In this document: positions 24,548-37,723 of the stretch, in pieces
How the letters are laid out: each line of letters opens with the position of its first letter
Numbering within the stretch: position 1 is the first letter of the stretch
Source: Trichoplax sp. H2
Taxonomy: Eukaryota > Placozoa > Uniplacotomia > Trichoplacea
Reading direction: 5' to 3'
DNA length: 64,000 nt
Assembly: GCA_003344405.1 (NCBI GenBank)
Contig: NOWV01000218.1
Coordinates: 1 to 64,000 of the forward strand
Notes under the pieces: generated by a model
Told to the model about the DNA's origin: nothing
Databases searched by the model: none
What the model saw: the letters and a program-made list of their open reading frames with translations, nothing else
Position numbers and translations under genes: made by a program

Positions 24548-27500
24548 CTATTTAAAATAACTTTCAATACTCATTTGCTTCGATGTTGAATTATCCAAGT
24601 GGGTTTGGCTGGCTATATTTTTTGCTTTATGATGCTTTTTCATTTCGTATTTGAGCTTCTTTCGCGGTGTAGTATTTAAATTGGTATCTTTAGAATTCAA
24701 ACAGTTTCCTATGCCTTTCGTCAACACACCCGATGGTCTCTTGTTGCCTTGGTGGGTAATACAAACAGGTGATAAGTTTAGTTGTTGTTGAACTACTTTC
24801 TTTTCACTGATGGTTGGCGAACTATTTCTGTTTTCGATGGGATCTAAGATATTTATACGATCTGTAGTGGATAAAAGAATAAGGTTTTAATCTATACTTA
24901 TCAATTATACTATTGTTACGATTATTGCTTAATGTAAGGGATTACAACTACGCCTTGCTATTTATTTTGCTGATATTAATTAATGATAGATTACGTTGTA
25001 GATATTTGAAAACGTGAATTTGTCTCCACTTAATAAGAAAATAGATTTAGAAGATGATACTGCCACAATACATTGATAATTAAAAATTTGTCTTTGGGTA
25101 TGCATTAGCATACCGTTGTTCTGTACACTAGATTTTTCAGACGTTGTAGTTTCAGCTGCTGTCTGACATACACCGATTAAATTACGAGGCTCTATAACGT
25201 CATAGTCGTTGCGTAAGCGCCTATAATGGAATAAATAATGGCCAAAAAATGATTTTCATACAGGTGTTACAATGAGTTGAGCAATATTTTTAACATTTAT
25301 TGTTACTTTAAATTGAATGTTGAAGTTGGCTATTTTAATAGTATATAAATTAACTTACCAAATTCTGTAGTTGTCATCGGAACACGTCGCTATCTAATAT
25401 AATTAGAAATAATGTTGAGTACAAAGTAAATTGATCTCTTAGTATACAAATGTGCACTAAAATAGAGCTAACAAAGCCGAAATCGTGTGGACACCAATCA
25501 ACGCAGGTAACTTCGCTAGAATGACCAATTAAAGTCAAAGGCGCTTGTGTTGGATTGCTAACCTAATTTCAATATCGAAGAGAATATAGTGGCCATTTTA
25601 TGATATTTTAATTTTTTCATGCAGTATTTCAGACTTAGTGTACCTTCCAAATATAAGAATTTGTACACGATGATCCACTTATTAGATAACGATCATCAGG
25701 GCTTAATGCAGCCTTAACAAAGAAGGAAGCATTGCTATGCCCAGAATATACAGCAGATGGCTTGATTGTGGTAGAATGCAAGTTATACTTGTAAATTCTA
25801 AAAATACAAAGAGTTGTCATTGTTAGGTTTTATAATTACTTGCTGTGCTACTTGAAAAATACCTATTATCGGTACAACTGGCAAATAAATTCGATCGGGT
25901 TGAGTCTATGACAAGAGATGTGAATCCTAATAAAGCAGAAGTCAAGGGATTAATTTAAGTTGATTTGTTCAGCAAAGATCAAATAACCTTTATGAGCTAT
26001 TATATTTACCGCGAGCTCGAGGGCTATTACCGCTATAAAAAATTTCAGATAATGGCTTTGAAATTGATTTAGGACTGCTGTAGCATCGACGAATATCCCA
26101 TTCTTTTAATTTTCTTTCGTTAGCAATCGTTCATTTAACAAAAATTCTAATTAGCACCACTCGATTGCTCAAACTAATGCAAAAATTTATCAGTTGAACG
26201 TGTCTAAATTATAGTTTACCCATCAGTCGCTCCAGCCGATAGTATAGTATGAGAACCATGATAAACAATGCAGGTTACACTCTAAAGAATAAATTGATTA
26301 TTAATAAAAAAGAAATGTTGCACTATTATTAATTAGTATTAAGACGATTATAGATGGACAAGTTAGAAGTTTTATGCCGTTAACACATCATGGACTTCTA
26401 AATTATATTAATATGAATGCACAGCTCACGGACGTACGTTTGCAGTAAATGTAGAAGCATCTTTCCGGAATATCTTTTTATGAGGATTAATTCCATGTGC
26501 ATTTTGTATCATATTCACAGGCTTATAAAGACCACCTATAAAATTATTAGTGTATTTCAAAGTTTGGCAGTACGAATTTTTGGTGATAAATTTAAGCATG
26601 CAGTTTAGTGTATTGAAGGAGAAGCCACATCTAATGCTATTGTTATAATCAATTACAAAGTCACTAAGAGAAATTTCTTAACATTGCGTTGATAAATTGG
26701 CATATTATAACGTGAAGGTAAAAATTGATTGCTATCCTTTTAAATTATTCAGTTTATTGATAGAGGGAATCTTACTGTGGTGAAAGCAATTTATTACCTA
26801 TGCTAACACTAACAACTGACGTAACACTAATCATTTACCGGCTTTATTACATCGAGGATCCCAAATCATGATACTTCCATCTCGAGAACCAGTAGCAAAC
26901 ACACCTAAGAGCCATAGTAGTGATGTTCATATAGGGAAAGTGATAGTTATATCAACAATACATGTTATCAGAACATTGCTTTGCTCTCCATACCTGTATC
27001 ATCAGGTTGTATATCGATGCATTTAACGCTCCCTTTGTGTCCCGCATAGGCTGCCAAATTGATATTTTTACATGTATCCCATTCAATTACAGTTCCATCT
27101 CCCGATCCAGTTAGCTAAATACGAGGATTGAGCTTTTGAGTTACAGTAGTTTAACAAAGAGTGTCTAACAGTTACTTCCGATAATTTATGCATTACCAAC
27201 TTATCGCCATCACTACGCCATGCTATGTCAAAGATTGCGTTGGCATGGGCATTCCATTCTGATGAAAATGCAATTGCAAGTAGCGATAAGTATTAAAAGT
27301 TTTAAATTATTATACCATAATTGTACGTAGTTAAAGTATTTTCACTGTTTGCTCGTTTGTACTTTATCATACAATCGATACGTAATCCTGGGATGATCGG
27401 GAAATGTTAAATACTGATTACAACAGTCCTTATTTAAACATACCTTTAACCACAGCAGATCGATTGTAATTAACTAACTGGACCGAACCACCTTCATCGG

Positions 27501-28144
27501 CGATAGCTAATACATGCGAAGAATTTCTGGCTGTAATAAATGATATCAAACCAAGTTTATTGAAGTTGGATACATAGTAAATAAGACACTGTCTGAATTA
27601 GCTAAAGAGACGTTATCATGCATGATTCAAGAATATTACCAGGACAAAATTTGCATGAAAAGGGGGGCACCGGAGTCTAGGTATATCATAAGAAAGCAAT
27701 ATACAGGTACGTCAGCATTCGATGCTAGCTAGAGGCAATTTAAGTAGCATCGCTCAAAATATATGTGTATATAGCTAGAGGCAATTTAAGTAGCATCGCT
27801 CAAAATATATGTGTATATAGCTAGAGGCAATTTAAAAGCATCGTTCCAACTGTATTTAACTATTGAACATTAGCCAATACAGCAAATTAGCTAGGCAAAA
27901 GTATGTATCCATAGGTGGATTTGAGGTGTTTATTTTTTAGTTGTGTCATCACTCATCAGTCTACAGTATCCACATGACAAGATGATTTGGATTTTGATAA
28001 ACTTACCAGGCCATCTACTTCAAGAGCGACATGTTCATCAGCACGAGTTGATACGAATTGATTGATGATGATTGACTGAATTTGAGAAGCTGTTATTGAA
28101 AAGTTAAATACAGAGGATGAGTTGAACATGTCTATAATATCCAT
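24548..28144 (-). CDS. DTL: Denticleless/CDT2, CRL4 substrate receptor
   Basis: WD40 receptor of the CUL4-DDB1 ligase that destroys chromatin-PCNA-bound substrates such as CDT1. Fifteen exons in minus order: 28144-28007, 27676-27640, 27530-27444, 27258-27197, 27114-26994, 26904-26839, 26535-26438, 26281-26220, 26113-26010, 25926-25863, 25797-25644, 25562-25473, 25393-25359, 25220-25114, 24861-24548; all phases agree; 512 aa. The family order is clear: TPVPPFSCKF, EWNAHANAIFDIAW, IMIWDPRCNK, EWDIRRCY, SLVIDSTRSNLFASCTD, AALSPDDRYLISGSS, GHSSEVTCVDWCP, IATCSDD. Two WDxR boxes (WDPR about residue 163, WDIR about 229) are the DDB1-binding signature. The disordered tail is shorter than in human (730 aa) but ends in QMSIESYFK (24551-24577), a PIP-box. 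TTTATT at 24373 (AATAAA on the minus strand) is a possible poly(A) site. Confidence 0.96.
27727..27835. repeat. 46-bp tandem repeat (about 2.4 copies) in DTL intron 1
   Basis: A unit beginning AGCTAGAGGCAATTTAAG restarts at 27727, 27773 and 27819 (period 46 bp). The first two copies are identical over the unit; the third diverges after the first 17 bases. It lies in the first DTL intron, between the exon ending at 28007 and the one starting at 27676. Confidence 0.92.
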
Positions 28145-29938
28145 TTCAAAGAGTTACAAGTGATGCAATGTTTCTGTATACTTTATTGCTACATTTAAGT
28201 TATTAGAATGATTATAATCCAATTTCACTTTAGGTGTTTTTCACCTACGAAGGAAATCTTTTAGCCTTCTACTGTACTGTACTGTACATTCATTCGTATA
28301 CGTATCAGGTAGACTTTCCACCATGATTTGATCATTGTGAAATTACTCTCCAACTATTGGCAAGTGTCATTGCATGATGAATGCATGTCAATATGGCCGT
28401 ACCTAGCTGGTATTCATGCTTTCCTCTACTTTGTCGATATTGGGTTAAAGCAGCTAACATGTTGAGGTATTAAAGGAACTAGATTCAAAATGATGGTAGA
28501 GAAAGATGTAGCATCCAATGGATGCCTTGATGTTAATATCGCAATGGATAGGTCTTGAAACTCCGATTGAAAAAAGCAACGTCATCTTATTACCTGCAAG
28601 TCTACCATGAGGAAAGCTAGGAATGGTTGCTTCGATCGAAAGTACGTACAGTCTCTCAATCAGATGATCCAGATCGTTTAGCGTACTTGGCAGACGGTGC
28701 AGAGAAGTAATAATTTAATAAATTAATGATCTTGCAATTGTTATTGTTGGCTATTATCGGGCACGTCGTTCTGCAATAATTGACAATTTTGTCCTTGTGA
28801 TCACTTGAGATTGTGCAGTAGTCAATTCTTAGTCATGAATCGATGAATGCTGTCTATTGCAGGCGAATAGCCATTCGTTTAGCACAGTAGCTTGCAATGG
28901 ATGTCGAGTAGCGATGTCGACGATGAAGAGTTTGCCACGGAAATGATGGCATTCCGCTAATCCATGCCTACCTTGCTGTACTGTAGCCTGTTGACTGTTG
29001 TAATGTCTCAGTAATGATACTATCCATTGTATGCATGTGGCGTAGGATGGTCATCATCCACTTTTAAAATTTCGCGGCAGAAATTGCCGCGCAATAGAAA
29101 GGAAGGAGCTGATTGGCTGAGAGTGCCGCGATGGATATAGCGTTGTACTGTACACTATACACTGTAGAGTGCCTAGTGTACTGTATACTCTAGGCTGTAC
29201 AGTACAATCCTTACAGTACTGTACTGTACTGTACTGTACTGTACTGTATTGTACCACTACACAGTAGTGCCCCATACAATCCTCTTAGTCCCATATAATC
29301 CTATAGTTGATTGTTGAATGCTTTACACCTTAATGAAGAATGTACTTACACCACTTCAGTATGCAAACTGTCCATTCTAAATATGGGATTCATTTTTTTT
29401 CCAACTATAAATTAATTAGCGAAACCCGCAGAAATTCCACGGAATAGAGTGCTATTTTAGGTTAATAGAGTATGATTTTTGATTCAAAAAATGGAGTAGC
29501 CCATTATTTTGTCGGTCATTTCGCTCGATCGTAAGACTGAAACTGTGCATGGTAAGACAGACGGATCGCTGAGATTTTTGATTCATAGAAAAGAGCGGTC
29601 GATTATTTTGCCGGTCATTTCGCTCTATCGTAAGACTGAAACCGTACATGGTACTGTGCCTAACTCGCTTGGCCAACGTACCTGCGTAGAACTGCACGAA
29701 TGACAGTCAGTCAGTCAGTCGGTCCGACCGTACGGTACAATGTGACTCCATGTTGGAAAAAAACCTCTCGATCACAACACTGGACTCGGTCTATCCCATC
29801 ATTCAGCTGGTGCTGTACGGGTAGTAGAAGGGACTTGAGTCAGGGGTAAGTTCCAAGCTTCGGATCGCGCAAGCGTAGACACAACTTGTTGTGATAATAA
29901 GGAGCCGTAGCGTAGAACCTTCCTTGGCACCTTTCACT
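28145..29938. other. Bidirectional DTL-INTS7 intergenic region with repeats
   Basis: A 1.8-kb stretch between two divergent genes, so it should contain both promoters. It carries GTACTGTAC-type words at 28270 and 29145-29255, including a run of GTACT pentamers (about 29214-29250). It also has a roughly 99-bp direct repeat (copies near 29470 and 29570) containing GGTCATTTCGCTC and GTAAGACTGAAAC. No exon was found. No conserved core promoter element could be assigned with confidence. Confidence 0.6.
29468..29660 (+). repeat. About 99-bp direct repeat upstream of INTS7
   Basis: Two imperfect copies: ATTATTTTGTCGGTCATTTC (29503) and ATTATTTTGCCGGTCATTTC (29602), each preceded by GATTTTTGATTCA and followed by CGTAAGACTGAAAC and a CATGG. 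About ten substitutions separate them, so this is an older duplication. Confidence 0.85.
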
Positions 29939-32900
29939 ATGGCTACCGGTGGAGTGGATTGGGATGGATCGTTTACTCATCAGCATGATTGGCGAGATGC
30001 AAATTCTGCCATGATTGAACTAGAAAAGGGTAAGTTGGACAACACTAATCGTAGATCAATTCTTGCCGCTAAGCCATAAGTATGCTGTTATTTCCAAGGA
30101 AGGAAATGACCTTTCGTACTGTTGTAATATTACTCGCCTCCTTGGGCACAATTGTTCTTGAGGCCATGCAAATGAGTCCCGTTTGCATTGCATGCTCATC
30201 TTTGACGTATGGATTACTCCATCAACTTGCAATGAAACGCTGGCTATGACGGTGTAAAGAAGTAGCCTTTCATGCAAACACGATTCACAATGGATACAGC
30301 CATCGTTGACGGTGATGAAGATGAATGGAGAACCATTGCCTGATTCCTGCTGTTCATACTTGATCATGAAATCCAGCTCGATAAAAGTCAACGTCCAACG
30401 AGTTATATGCAATAATTCACCATACAATTTACAAGAGCATTTCCTTACTGATATCTTGTAACAAAATCCCTTCAACCTATGCAAATAACTATCTATAGTT
30501 CACCTTTAAAAGAATTGAAATATCTTTAGAAACATGAGTCACTGTTACCTCTTGCCTTACTGTAGATTGAGTGGTGACTAAAGTGCATCAACACATCGCA
30601 TGATTCGTACGCTATCATGACTTGCCATATCATTGCTATTGAGATCACAGTCTATTTCAATCAACTTAATAGGATAATTTTATATTTTGACTTTTTAATA
30701 GGCCTTCGCTCATCCAATATTGGTGAACAATGTGAAGCGATTGTTCGCTTTCCGAAATTGTTTGAAAAGTTTCCTTTTCCTATCCTCGTCAATTCGGCGT
30801 TTATGAAATTAACCGATTTATTTTATTCAGGGTACGATGATGATAGAAAATGTAACCTCTCTTGTCATGCGTGTCGATATATATTTACTATTTCAATTTT
30901 TAACATTGTCTTTTACCGTTATGAATATCGAGCTTACTTCTTGCTATTATCGCAATAGTATATTAGCTGCTGTACGTACTATACCTTAATTGTTATTATT
31001 TATCTTTTATACGTTTATCATCAGTACAAGATCAGTACCTGTTATCATATTTGTGAACTGAATAGGCGTAGAGCTGTACATTTTTTATATTGTATTTTGT
31101 CGTTAGAACTTTGTTACTTGATTGAGTTATAAATACTAGGTAATTTGTGCCGATAATTAGAACGGAAAATAAGCATACTACGTTGTAAAAATTAACTGGA
31201 GATTAAACAAAATCTAAATTTGTGAAATTGTAAGATTGAAAAATAATACTTGCAATAATTATTTGTTACAGGAGTAATTTTCTACGCCTTTGCATTTTAC
31301 AAGTTACTAAAGACAGTCGAAAACATTTAGGAAAGATTTTAAATGTTGAAGATTGTGTTCGACGTTTATATTCTGTCATGTTAAGTAATGATCCTGTTGC
31401 AAGAGCAATCACTTTAAGGTACGGCAACGTAGTACAACTAATTCATGATACGCTATTGTAGTTTAAAAATTGCCTTGATATAAGCTCATACGAGTATATT
31501 GGATAAATAATTGATTGATGGAGCCACTACTACCATTTCTATACATGAAGGTAGTAAAGGCGTCAGTCACTTTAAACATGGATTGTAAGAAAGTTATGAT
31601 TTTATATTTTTATAGCCTAACTTTATTGCTTGACTTAAAAGTGTTTTTAATATTGGCAATCTAGTTACCGATATCAAAAGTGGATAATTAAATATAGTAT
31701 GTAGTAAATGAGTACAGTCAAGAAATAATATTCTTTCATTCTTGATAGCCAAAATGATTTTTATATTTTCTTCAGCCTTTCATTAATTGAATAATGCATG
31801 TACGATTGTATAGTACGTATATCTTAACCTTAATGATTGTTGCACAAGTAATTGATGTGTACTTGTTATACAATGTAATTTATACAAGATAATACAGTAT
31901 AAAGTGCTAAATTGACATTTTTTACCATTAAAAATACCTTAGTTGAATTGATCATTGATACTTGCTAATAAGTCACTGCAATGACGATAATTTTTTACAT
32001 AATAATTTAGTCTAAAGTAATACTGCTATATTTGATATAAAATTTTAGAGTGTTTGGAAATATTGCTTCCATTATCGCCGAGCACAAGAATATTCACCAT
32101 AGGTAGGCTCTATAGGATAGCTCTATTGTAGATATTTTCTTTTTAATCAAATCATGTTATAGTTACTCAGATTGCTTCTAAGTAAGGCATAAATTGTCGT
32201 ATTGATAGCATACAACATAGCCTAGACTCTCACGACCATATTGAATTGGAAGGTGCTATTCTTGCTTCTTACCGACTTAGTGCAGAATCGGCGTAAGTCA
32301 ACTAAATACAATACCTATTTTGTATCTTATTGTGTAAAGTTAAAAAGTGTTTCTGTTTCTTGCTTATTGACCGCAATTTTGAAATATTACTTGATTCAAT
32401 GCAGGACTTTTGCTTCCGCAATCTGTAGTAAAATCGCAAATATGATCCAAGGTAAGGAAACAGATCAATAAACCTAAAAAATAGCTACTAGATTAGTATT
32501 TATTAATGTTGCTTAACTCATTGCGAGAGATATATTGAAAGCGCTTTAATAGCTAGTTAATCAAATTTTTATGTTGAATAAGAAATAGTTCAAAATTGTA
32601 ATTTTTTATTTAGGAATGGGCACATCCATAGAAGTGAAAATAAAAATGATTCGCATACTACGTTACATGCATCACGATGAAGAATCGATATCCAAGGTAA
32701 ATGTTGATATCAAGTGTCTGGTAATATTCCCATCTTCCATACATGTTGTGTTGTGTTGTGTTTTGACATTCATGTTTATTGCAATAGGCGCGTCAGTTGT
32801 GTCACACGCTTTTAATTGCGTATCCTGGCTCCAATTTTGTAAAGATTACTCTCCACGTTTTATCTTTACTATCTATTAAATCAGTATTAGACATTTCTCA

Positions 32901-35900
32901 TCAGGTATGCTACATACGTATACGCTTTATTGATATTGATCTTACAGTTGACACCAATGCCCTACTCAAATTACAGCATTATATTGATTTCTATTCGTTT
33001 CTTATATATTACTTTGTCTCTAGATTTCCTTCTTATTGAATTACTTAAAATCGGATCAAAGATTAGAGATTCGTAGAATAGCTATTCAAGATTTAAGATT
33101 ATTTGCTAGAAAAGTGCCTCATATGTGGAATAAGGAAGATATTCAGGTTAATTAACTTTATTATAGCATTAGCTTTGGCAGTCTTTGTTCATGAAAGATA
33201 TTAGGTACCATAATGATTAGTATTTAAAACATAGAGTTTTTTGATGCTATAGTTAAGCCTATAACGTTATTTTGTTACAATATCATTATCACGCTTGGAT
33301 AGGGATTATGTGAGATCCTTCTATCCTTTCCTCAGCAAGAGATTCAAATACTTATTTTGCGAACCTTAGTGATACTGGCTCATTCTGTAGCAGTAAAATG
33401 CATGGCAGAATGCGAAGGTATGTGATAGAAGTTTAATTGTGTAAAAAATTCCAAAATGATTAATATTAACATGAGTTGCGAAATTCACTGGGTATTGTAA
33501 AAATTTATCAACGTAAGACTATTTATTATTATAGACATTGTCAAAGTTTTCGAACGATTTGGGTTACACGCGAATTTAGCCTTTGCCGCATTAACGTTAG
33601 ACTTTTGTTCCTCTGTTGCTAATTCAGATCATTATGGTAATACAAATAAAAGTATATAAAATTTGATACATGTATAAAAATTGTTTATGGTAGAATAGAT
33701 CAGAGGCATTTGTGTTCATATATTCATTGATTTATTAAGACCTTAACTTCTTAAAATTTTGTTCTATAAAGAGCGCAAGTGTACCGCAACGGATGCTACG
33801 GAGTTTTATCAACAACTTGAAGTTGGCATAGAAATGTTGTTAATTAGTTATGCAACGTCGAAAAAAGTTCACAAAGAAATTGAAAAGGTATATAGTTATT
33901 AATATTATGTAGTGTACGTAAAATTTTATTTTCTATTAGTTCCTTAGTTAAAAAACATTTGTCTTATTTGTTGTCTAGCTATGTTTTCGTTGTATCAAGA
34001 ATATCATCCAAGTTTATACTCTAGCTAGAAATTCACTCATACAATTGGTTTCTGCAATAATTCCTAATGTTGACGGTAGCTAAAGCTTCAACTTTATACA
34101 CTTAGCGTAGAATTTAAATTGTTATCGAACTCATAAATGTATCATATCTGTGCAATAATAATTTTTTATCGTCTCTGATAGTATCCATCGGTGTAATGTT
34201 ATGTAATATACTGAAAATAATCGGAGCCAATTCTCAGTTGTTCGAAGCAATAAAAGTAATTCTTCAAAAGCTATCGAATACATCACAAAATCTTTCGGAA
34301 TCTCAAGATAATAGCAACAGTACAATAGTAAGTGAACCACTGCTTGTTTAATGACTTTATTACTCTATCCTGTTCTTTTCGGTGGTTTAATTGGTAACTT
34401 TTATTTTATTAGGTGGCGATAGTGACGCTACTATCGTATGGCATTCCTCATGTAGATGATGAAAATAATCTACAAATGTTTAGCCTTCTCGCACCTTTTA
34501 TCGATGTATTAAAAGCAAACGGTAATTACTGGAGTGTCTTTTGTATTGCTCGTTCTAGCGCTCAGGTTGGATTCTTCTCGGTCGCCTCTCCACTATTCAA
34601 GCAATTAACGATTAAGGTAGTAATTATGATTATGTCCTAATAATAAGTTATTTATATCTGTATATTAATGATTCAATCTTTCCTTACAGGTGTCATCCGA
34701 AAGTTACTACTTCTACTTAACGGCATTACATCACTTTTGTCATGCTGAAAATCGGATAGCGTCGTTTCTTTTCGAAGATAACCGATCAACTGATTTATCG
34801 TTATGCCTTATGGACGCATGTAATGCTTATCATAAAGGACTCACAGCATTGAAGGTTCATAGATCTTACAATCATAAAGCATAAAGTGACATCTTTTTGT
34901 AACTTCTTATAGACATCAATTGTTATCATTACTTTTGATTATTGATAAATGCTACATTTTATTTAACAGGCTTCTGTTACTCCGAAGCATAGCTTGACTT
35001 TCCAATGTAAATTTGCAAAGCTCAGAGCGGATTTTTTACAAGTTGGAATGACATTAAGTAGTTTTTGTTCAGCTATGAATACAACTGTATATTCCACATC
35101 TACTACCAATATTGTAAATCTTCCACAAGTTAGTAACAATATATATTGACGTAGAATACTGTATGTCAGAACTATTAAATTAATTGCACCAATTATTGCT
35201 TCCATTTTATGCTTGAAGTGGGGAGCTTACGCACGAACATTTCGGACTATAAGTGAAGATCTTGAAATTTTGTATAATCAATCATTTGATGCAGATTTAA
35301 ATTCGTTGGATAATCTTAAAATGTGCGTTGAATTGTGTTGAATTGCAAATTGGATTGATTGTTTGCTTTCCAAAAATTTTAAAATACTTGATCTATTTAC
35401 TGATTGGTGTGCTCAAATGTGTGTATCAAATTGTAATCAGGTTTCAACAAAGTTGCCTACTAATGGCTTATTGTATAGAATTACTAACTGCTAACAGTGT
35501 TAGGTAAATATGCATTTAAGATAATTTTTACGTAATAAAATTTTACATTTTTAGCCTACACTAGTGACATGGGTAATCTTATTTTTTAATCTATTGCAGG
35601 GTAACATCTGAAGGGTTACTAAATCAGGATGTTACACTTAACTTGGCGGACGTAAATATCTGTCGATATCCGAATATGAATAAGTTTCATAAAGAGGTTA
35701 CGGATAGAATTGCCGAATTTGCAGAGAAATGTAAAGGCCGAAATTTTAACCAAAGTGTACGTTACAAGATTTTACAAGTTTTCATTATGTTTACACTATT
35801 GTTTTTAGAGCATCGTTTTTGAAACCTATACTAACTCGGAAATTACTTGTAAATTTTTTAGCATGGTTTCTATGTAAGAGCTATTTTAAGTACATTATTG

Positions 35901-36775
35901 AAGGTTCCTTTCCGCTATCCTTCGTATTTCTTTGTTGGCCAGCAGACAACAAAAATCACAGTAAATGAATTTTAATGCAATATACAGTACATATCATATT
36001 ATGTGATAAATTTTATACACTGTATTTTCTAACTTGTATTTGATATAATCACATAAAATTATAAAGCTGGCTGTATCACCTAATGCTCGTCATCCCAATG
36101 AACCGATTTTGGTAATTTTACCAACTCAGTTGTTAATGAAGGTCGAAGGAATTATTCAACATGGTAGTAGGCAAGGTATCCATTAGTAATTGTATATCTT
36201 TAGTAAATTTTACTCTTTGATAAAATGCAGCATCTTTTCGTCGATTTATTCCAGTTCACGTACCCTCCCAATCTTGCCATATTATGACGATTTATTGGCA
36301 ATTTTCACCTTAGTTCTGAAATACGGAAATATTTTATTTTCAATCTATTGTTTTAGGAATCCATCGGCGATTAAAATCGATTAGCTTAACGTTAAATGCT
36401 ACTGTCAAAGAAGCACTAAGTGATACTGAAGCTTATTTTAAGGTAAATATATTAGCTAAAAATCTGTTTGTGAACGAGATATGGCTACGGTTTCTAATTT
36501 ACTACAGTATTATGTACCACTGCTCTTAAATATTTTCACATTTTATTTACTAGGCGACTACGGATATTGTCCTAAGACAAGTAGTAGAGCCTAAAAATGA
36601 TTATTTTAGTGCACAATTTCTATTGAACTTTTCATTGCCAAGTCTATATAATGTCCATATTGATGTAAGCGTTATTGATGAAAATAGTGTCTCTTGGCAT
36701 ACTGGTCCACAAAGAGATATTCCAGTTCGATGTAACGCTGGTAATAACTCTAGTAATTTTGCTAGTCAAAGGTGA
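29939..36775 (+). CDS. INTS7: Integrator complex subunit 7
   Basis: Helical-repeat subunit of the Integrator complex, which cleaves nascent snRNA and other Pol II transcripts. Exons: 29939-30029, 30702-30831, 31272-31418, 32049-32102, 32221-32292, 32405-32451, 32614-32696, 32788-32904, 33024-33146, 33303-33417, 33535-33636, 33772-33887, 33979-34075, 34182-34327, 34413-34616, 34690-34854, 34970-35128, 35219-35322, 35441-35503, 35600-35756, 35862-35960, 36067-36175, 36357-36442, 36554-36775. All phases agree; 935 aa (human about 962). Landmarks: DANSAMIELEKG, IGEQCEAIVRFPKLF, NDPVARAITLR, LRYMHHDE, IRRIAIQDLRLFA, CHAENRIASF, AYHKGLTALK, QSCLLMAYCIELL, LAVSPNARHPNEP, VEGIIQHGSRQ and EPKNDYFSAQFLLNF. 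Translation starts at the ATG in a short first exon. AATAAA lies at about 36819. It ends 0.95 kb from the convergent MTA stop. Confidence 0.96.
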
Positions 36776-37723
36776 ATGAGTATTTTGTTTTAGTGTACAG
36801 TTCCCACGGCGTTATTTAAAATAAAATTTTTTTGTACTATAAATCTGATGTACTTCTCGATATTACATGAAATAAAATGTATACTCGTATAACTTGTAAA
36901 TCATGTATTGTATACACGTAACCGACAAGGATATTACAGCGAAGGGTATGACTACAGTATTGATCTTCGTTCGAGGTTCTAATTCGTCTGAACTTTTTTT
37001 GCAGAAATGCTGCAATATTAACAACCTTCATTTCTTTATTGAATACAACACGTAAACGACAAAGGATATATCAACAGTAATCCATTAGATAAAATGCTAG
37101 TTCAGGGATTCTAGGTGTGATGAGTTCTTATATCCATTAGTAAGTTGTCATTAGCCTGTATCGATATCATTTAATACGTTATTTCCTGCGAAAGATATGA
37201 AATAACATTTTTATGTATCGATGATCTGAATTAGAAGATTGTCTTTCAAATTACAGCTGAATGATTTTTATCATATCTGAGTCTTGATTGATATGCAATA
37301 CCAAACGACAACCTCGAGGATTGAAGGTTTCTGTGTTGTATTATTATAATAATAGTTATTATAAATTTTAGTAATGTTGCTGTACAACATAATAACCTTT
37401 CTAATGTACTGCTGGATGATCTGATCTTCATTCATATTTAAGGCAGAATCGGGAGTTTATAATCGCAACAAATGCTATAGATAACAACGTCGCCTTGTGG
37501 ACGAAATTATTATAATAAATAGTATAATGAATAAAATTAATTAATTTAAAACATTTAAATCTCGAATATATAGCTACTCCTCTAATTACAGTAGAATACA
37601 TTTTGCAAATATAGTGAAAGTCTATGATTGTACACAAACAACGCATAAATAAGAGTACGTATTCCATTGATAGTTTATAAAATTACATGGTATACGGTTC
37701 AAGTTTGTAATTTAAGGACTAAT
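36776..37723. other. Intergenic region between convergent INTS7 and MTA
   Basis: AT-rich 3'-flanking DNA of both genes. It has AATAAA-like signals near 36819 and 36870 that could end INTS7 transcripts. No coding sequence supported. Confidence 0.6.

Noticed and set aside
29054-29275. Minus-strand ORF rich in YSTVQ
   Set aside because: It translates the GTACT pentamer run; no evidence of a gene.
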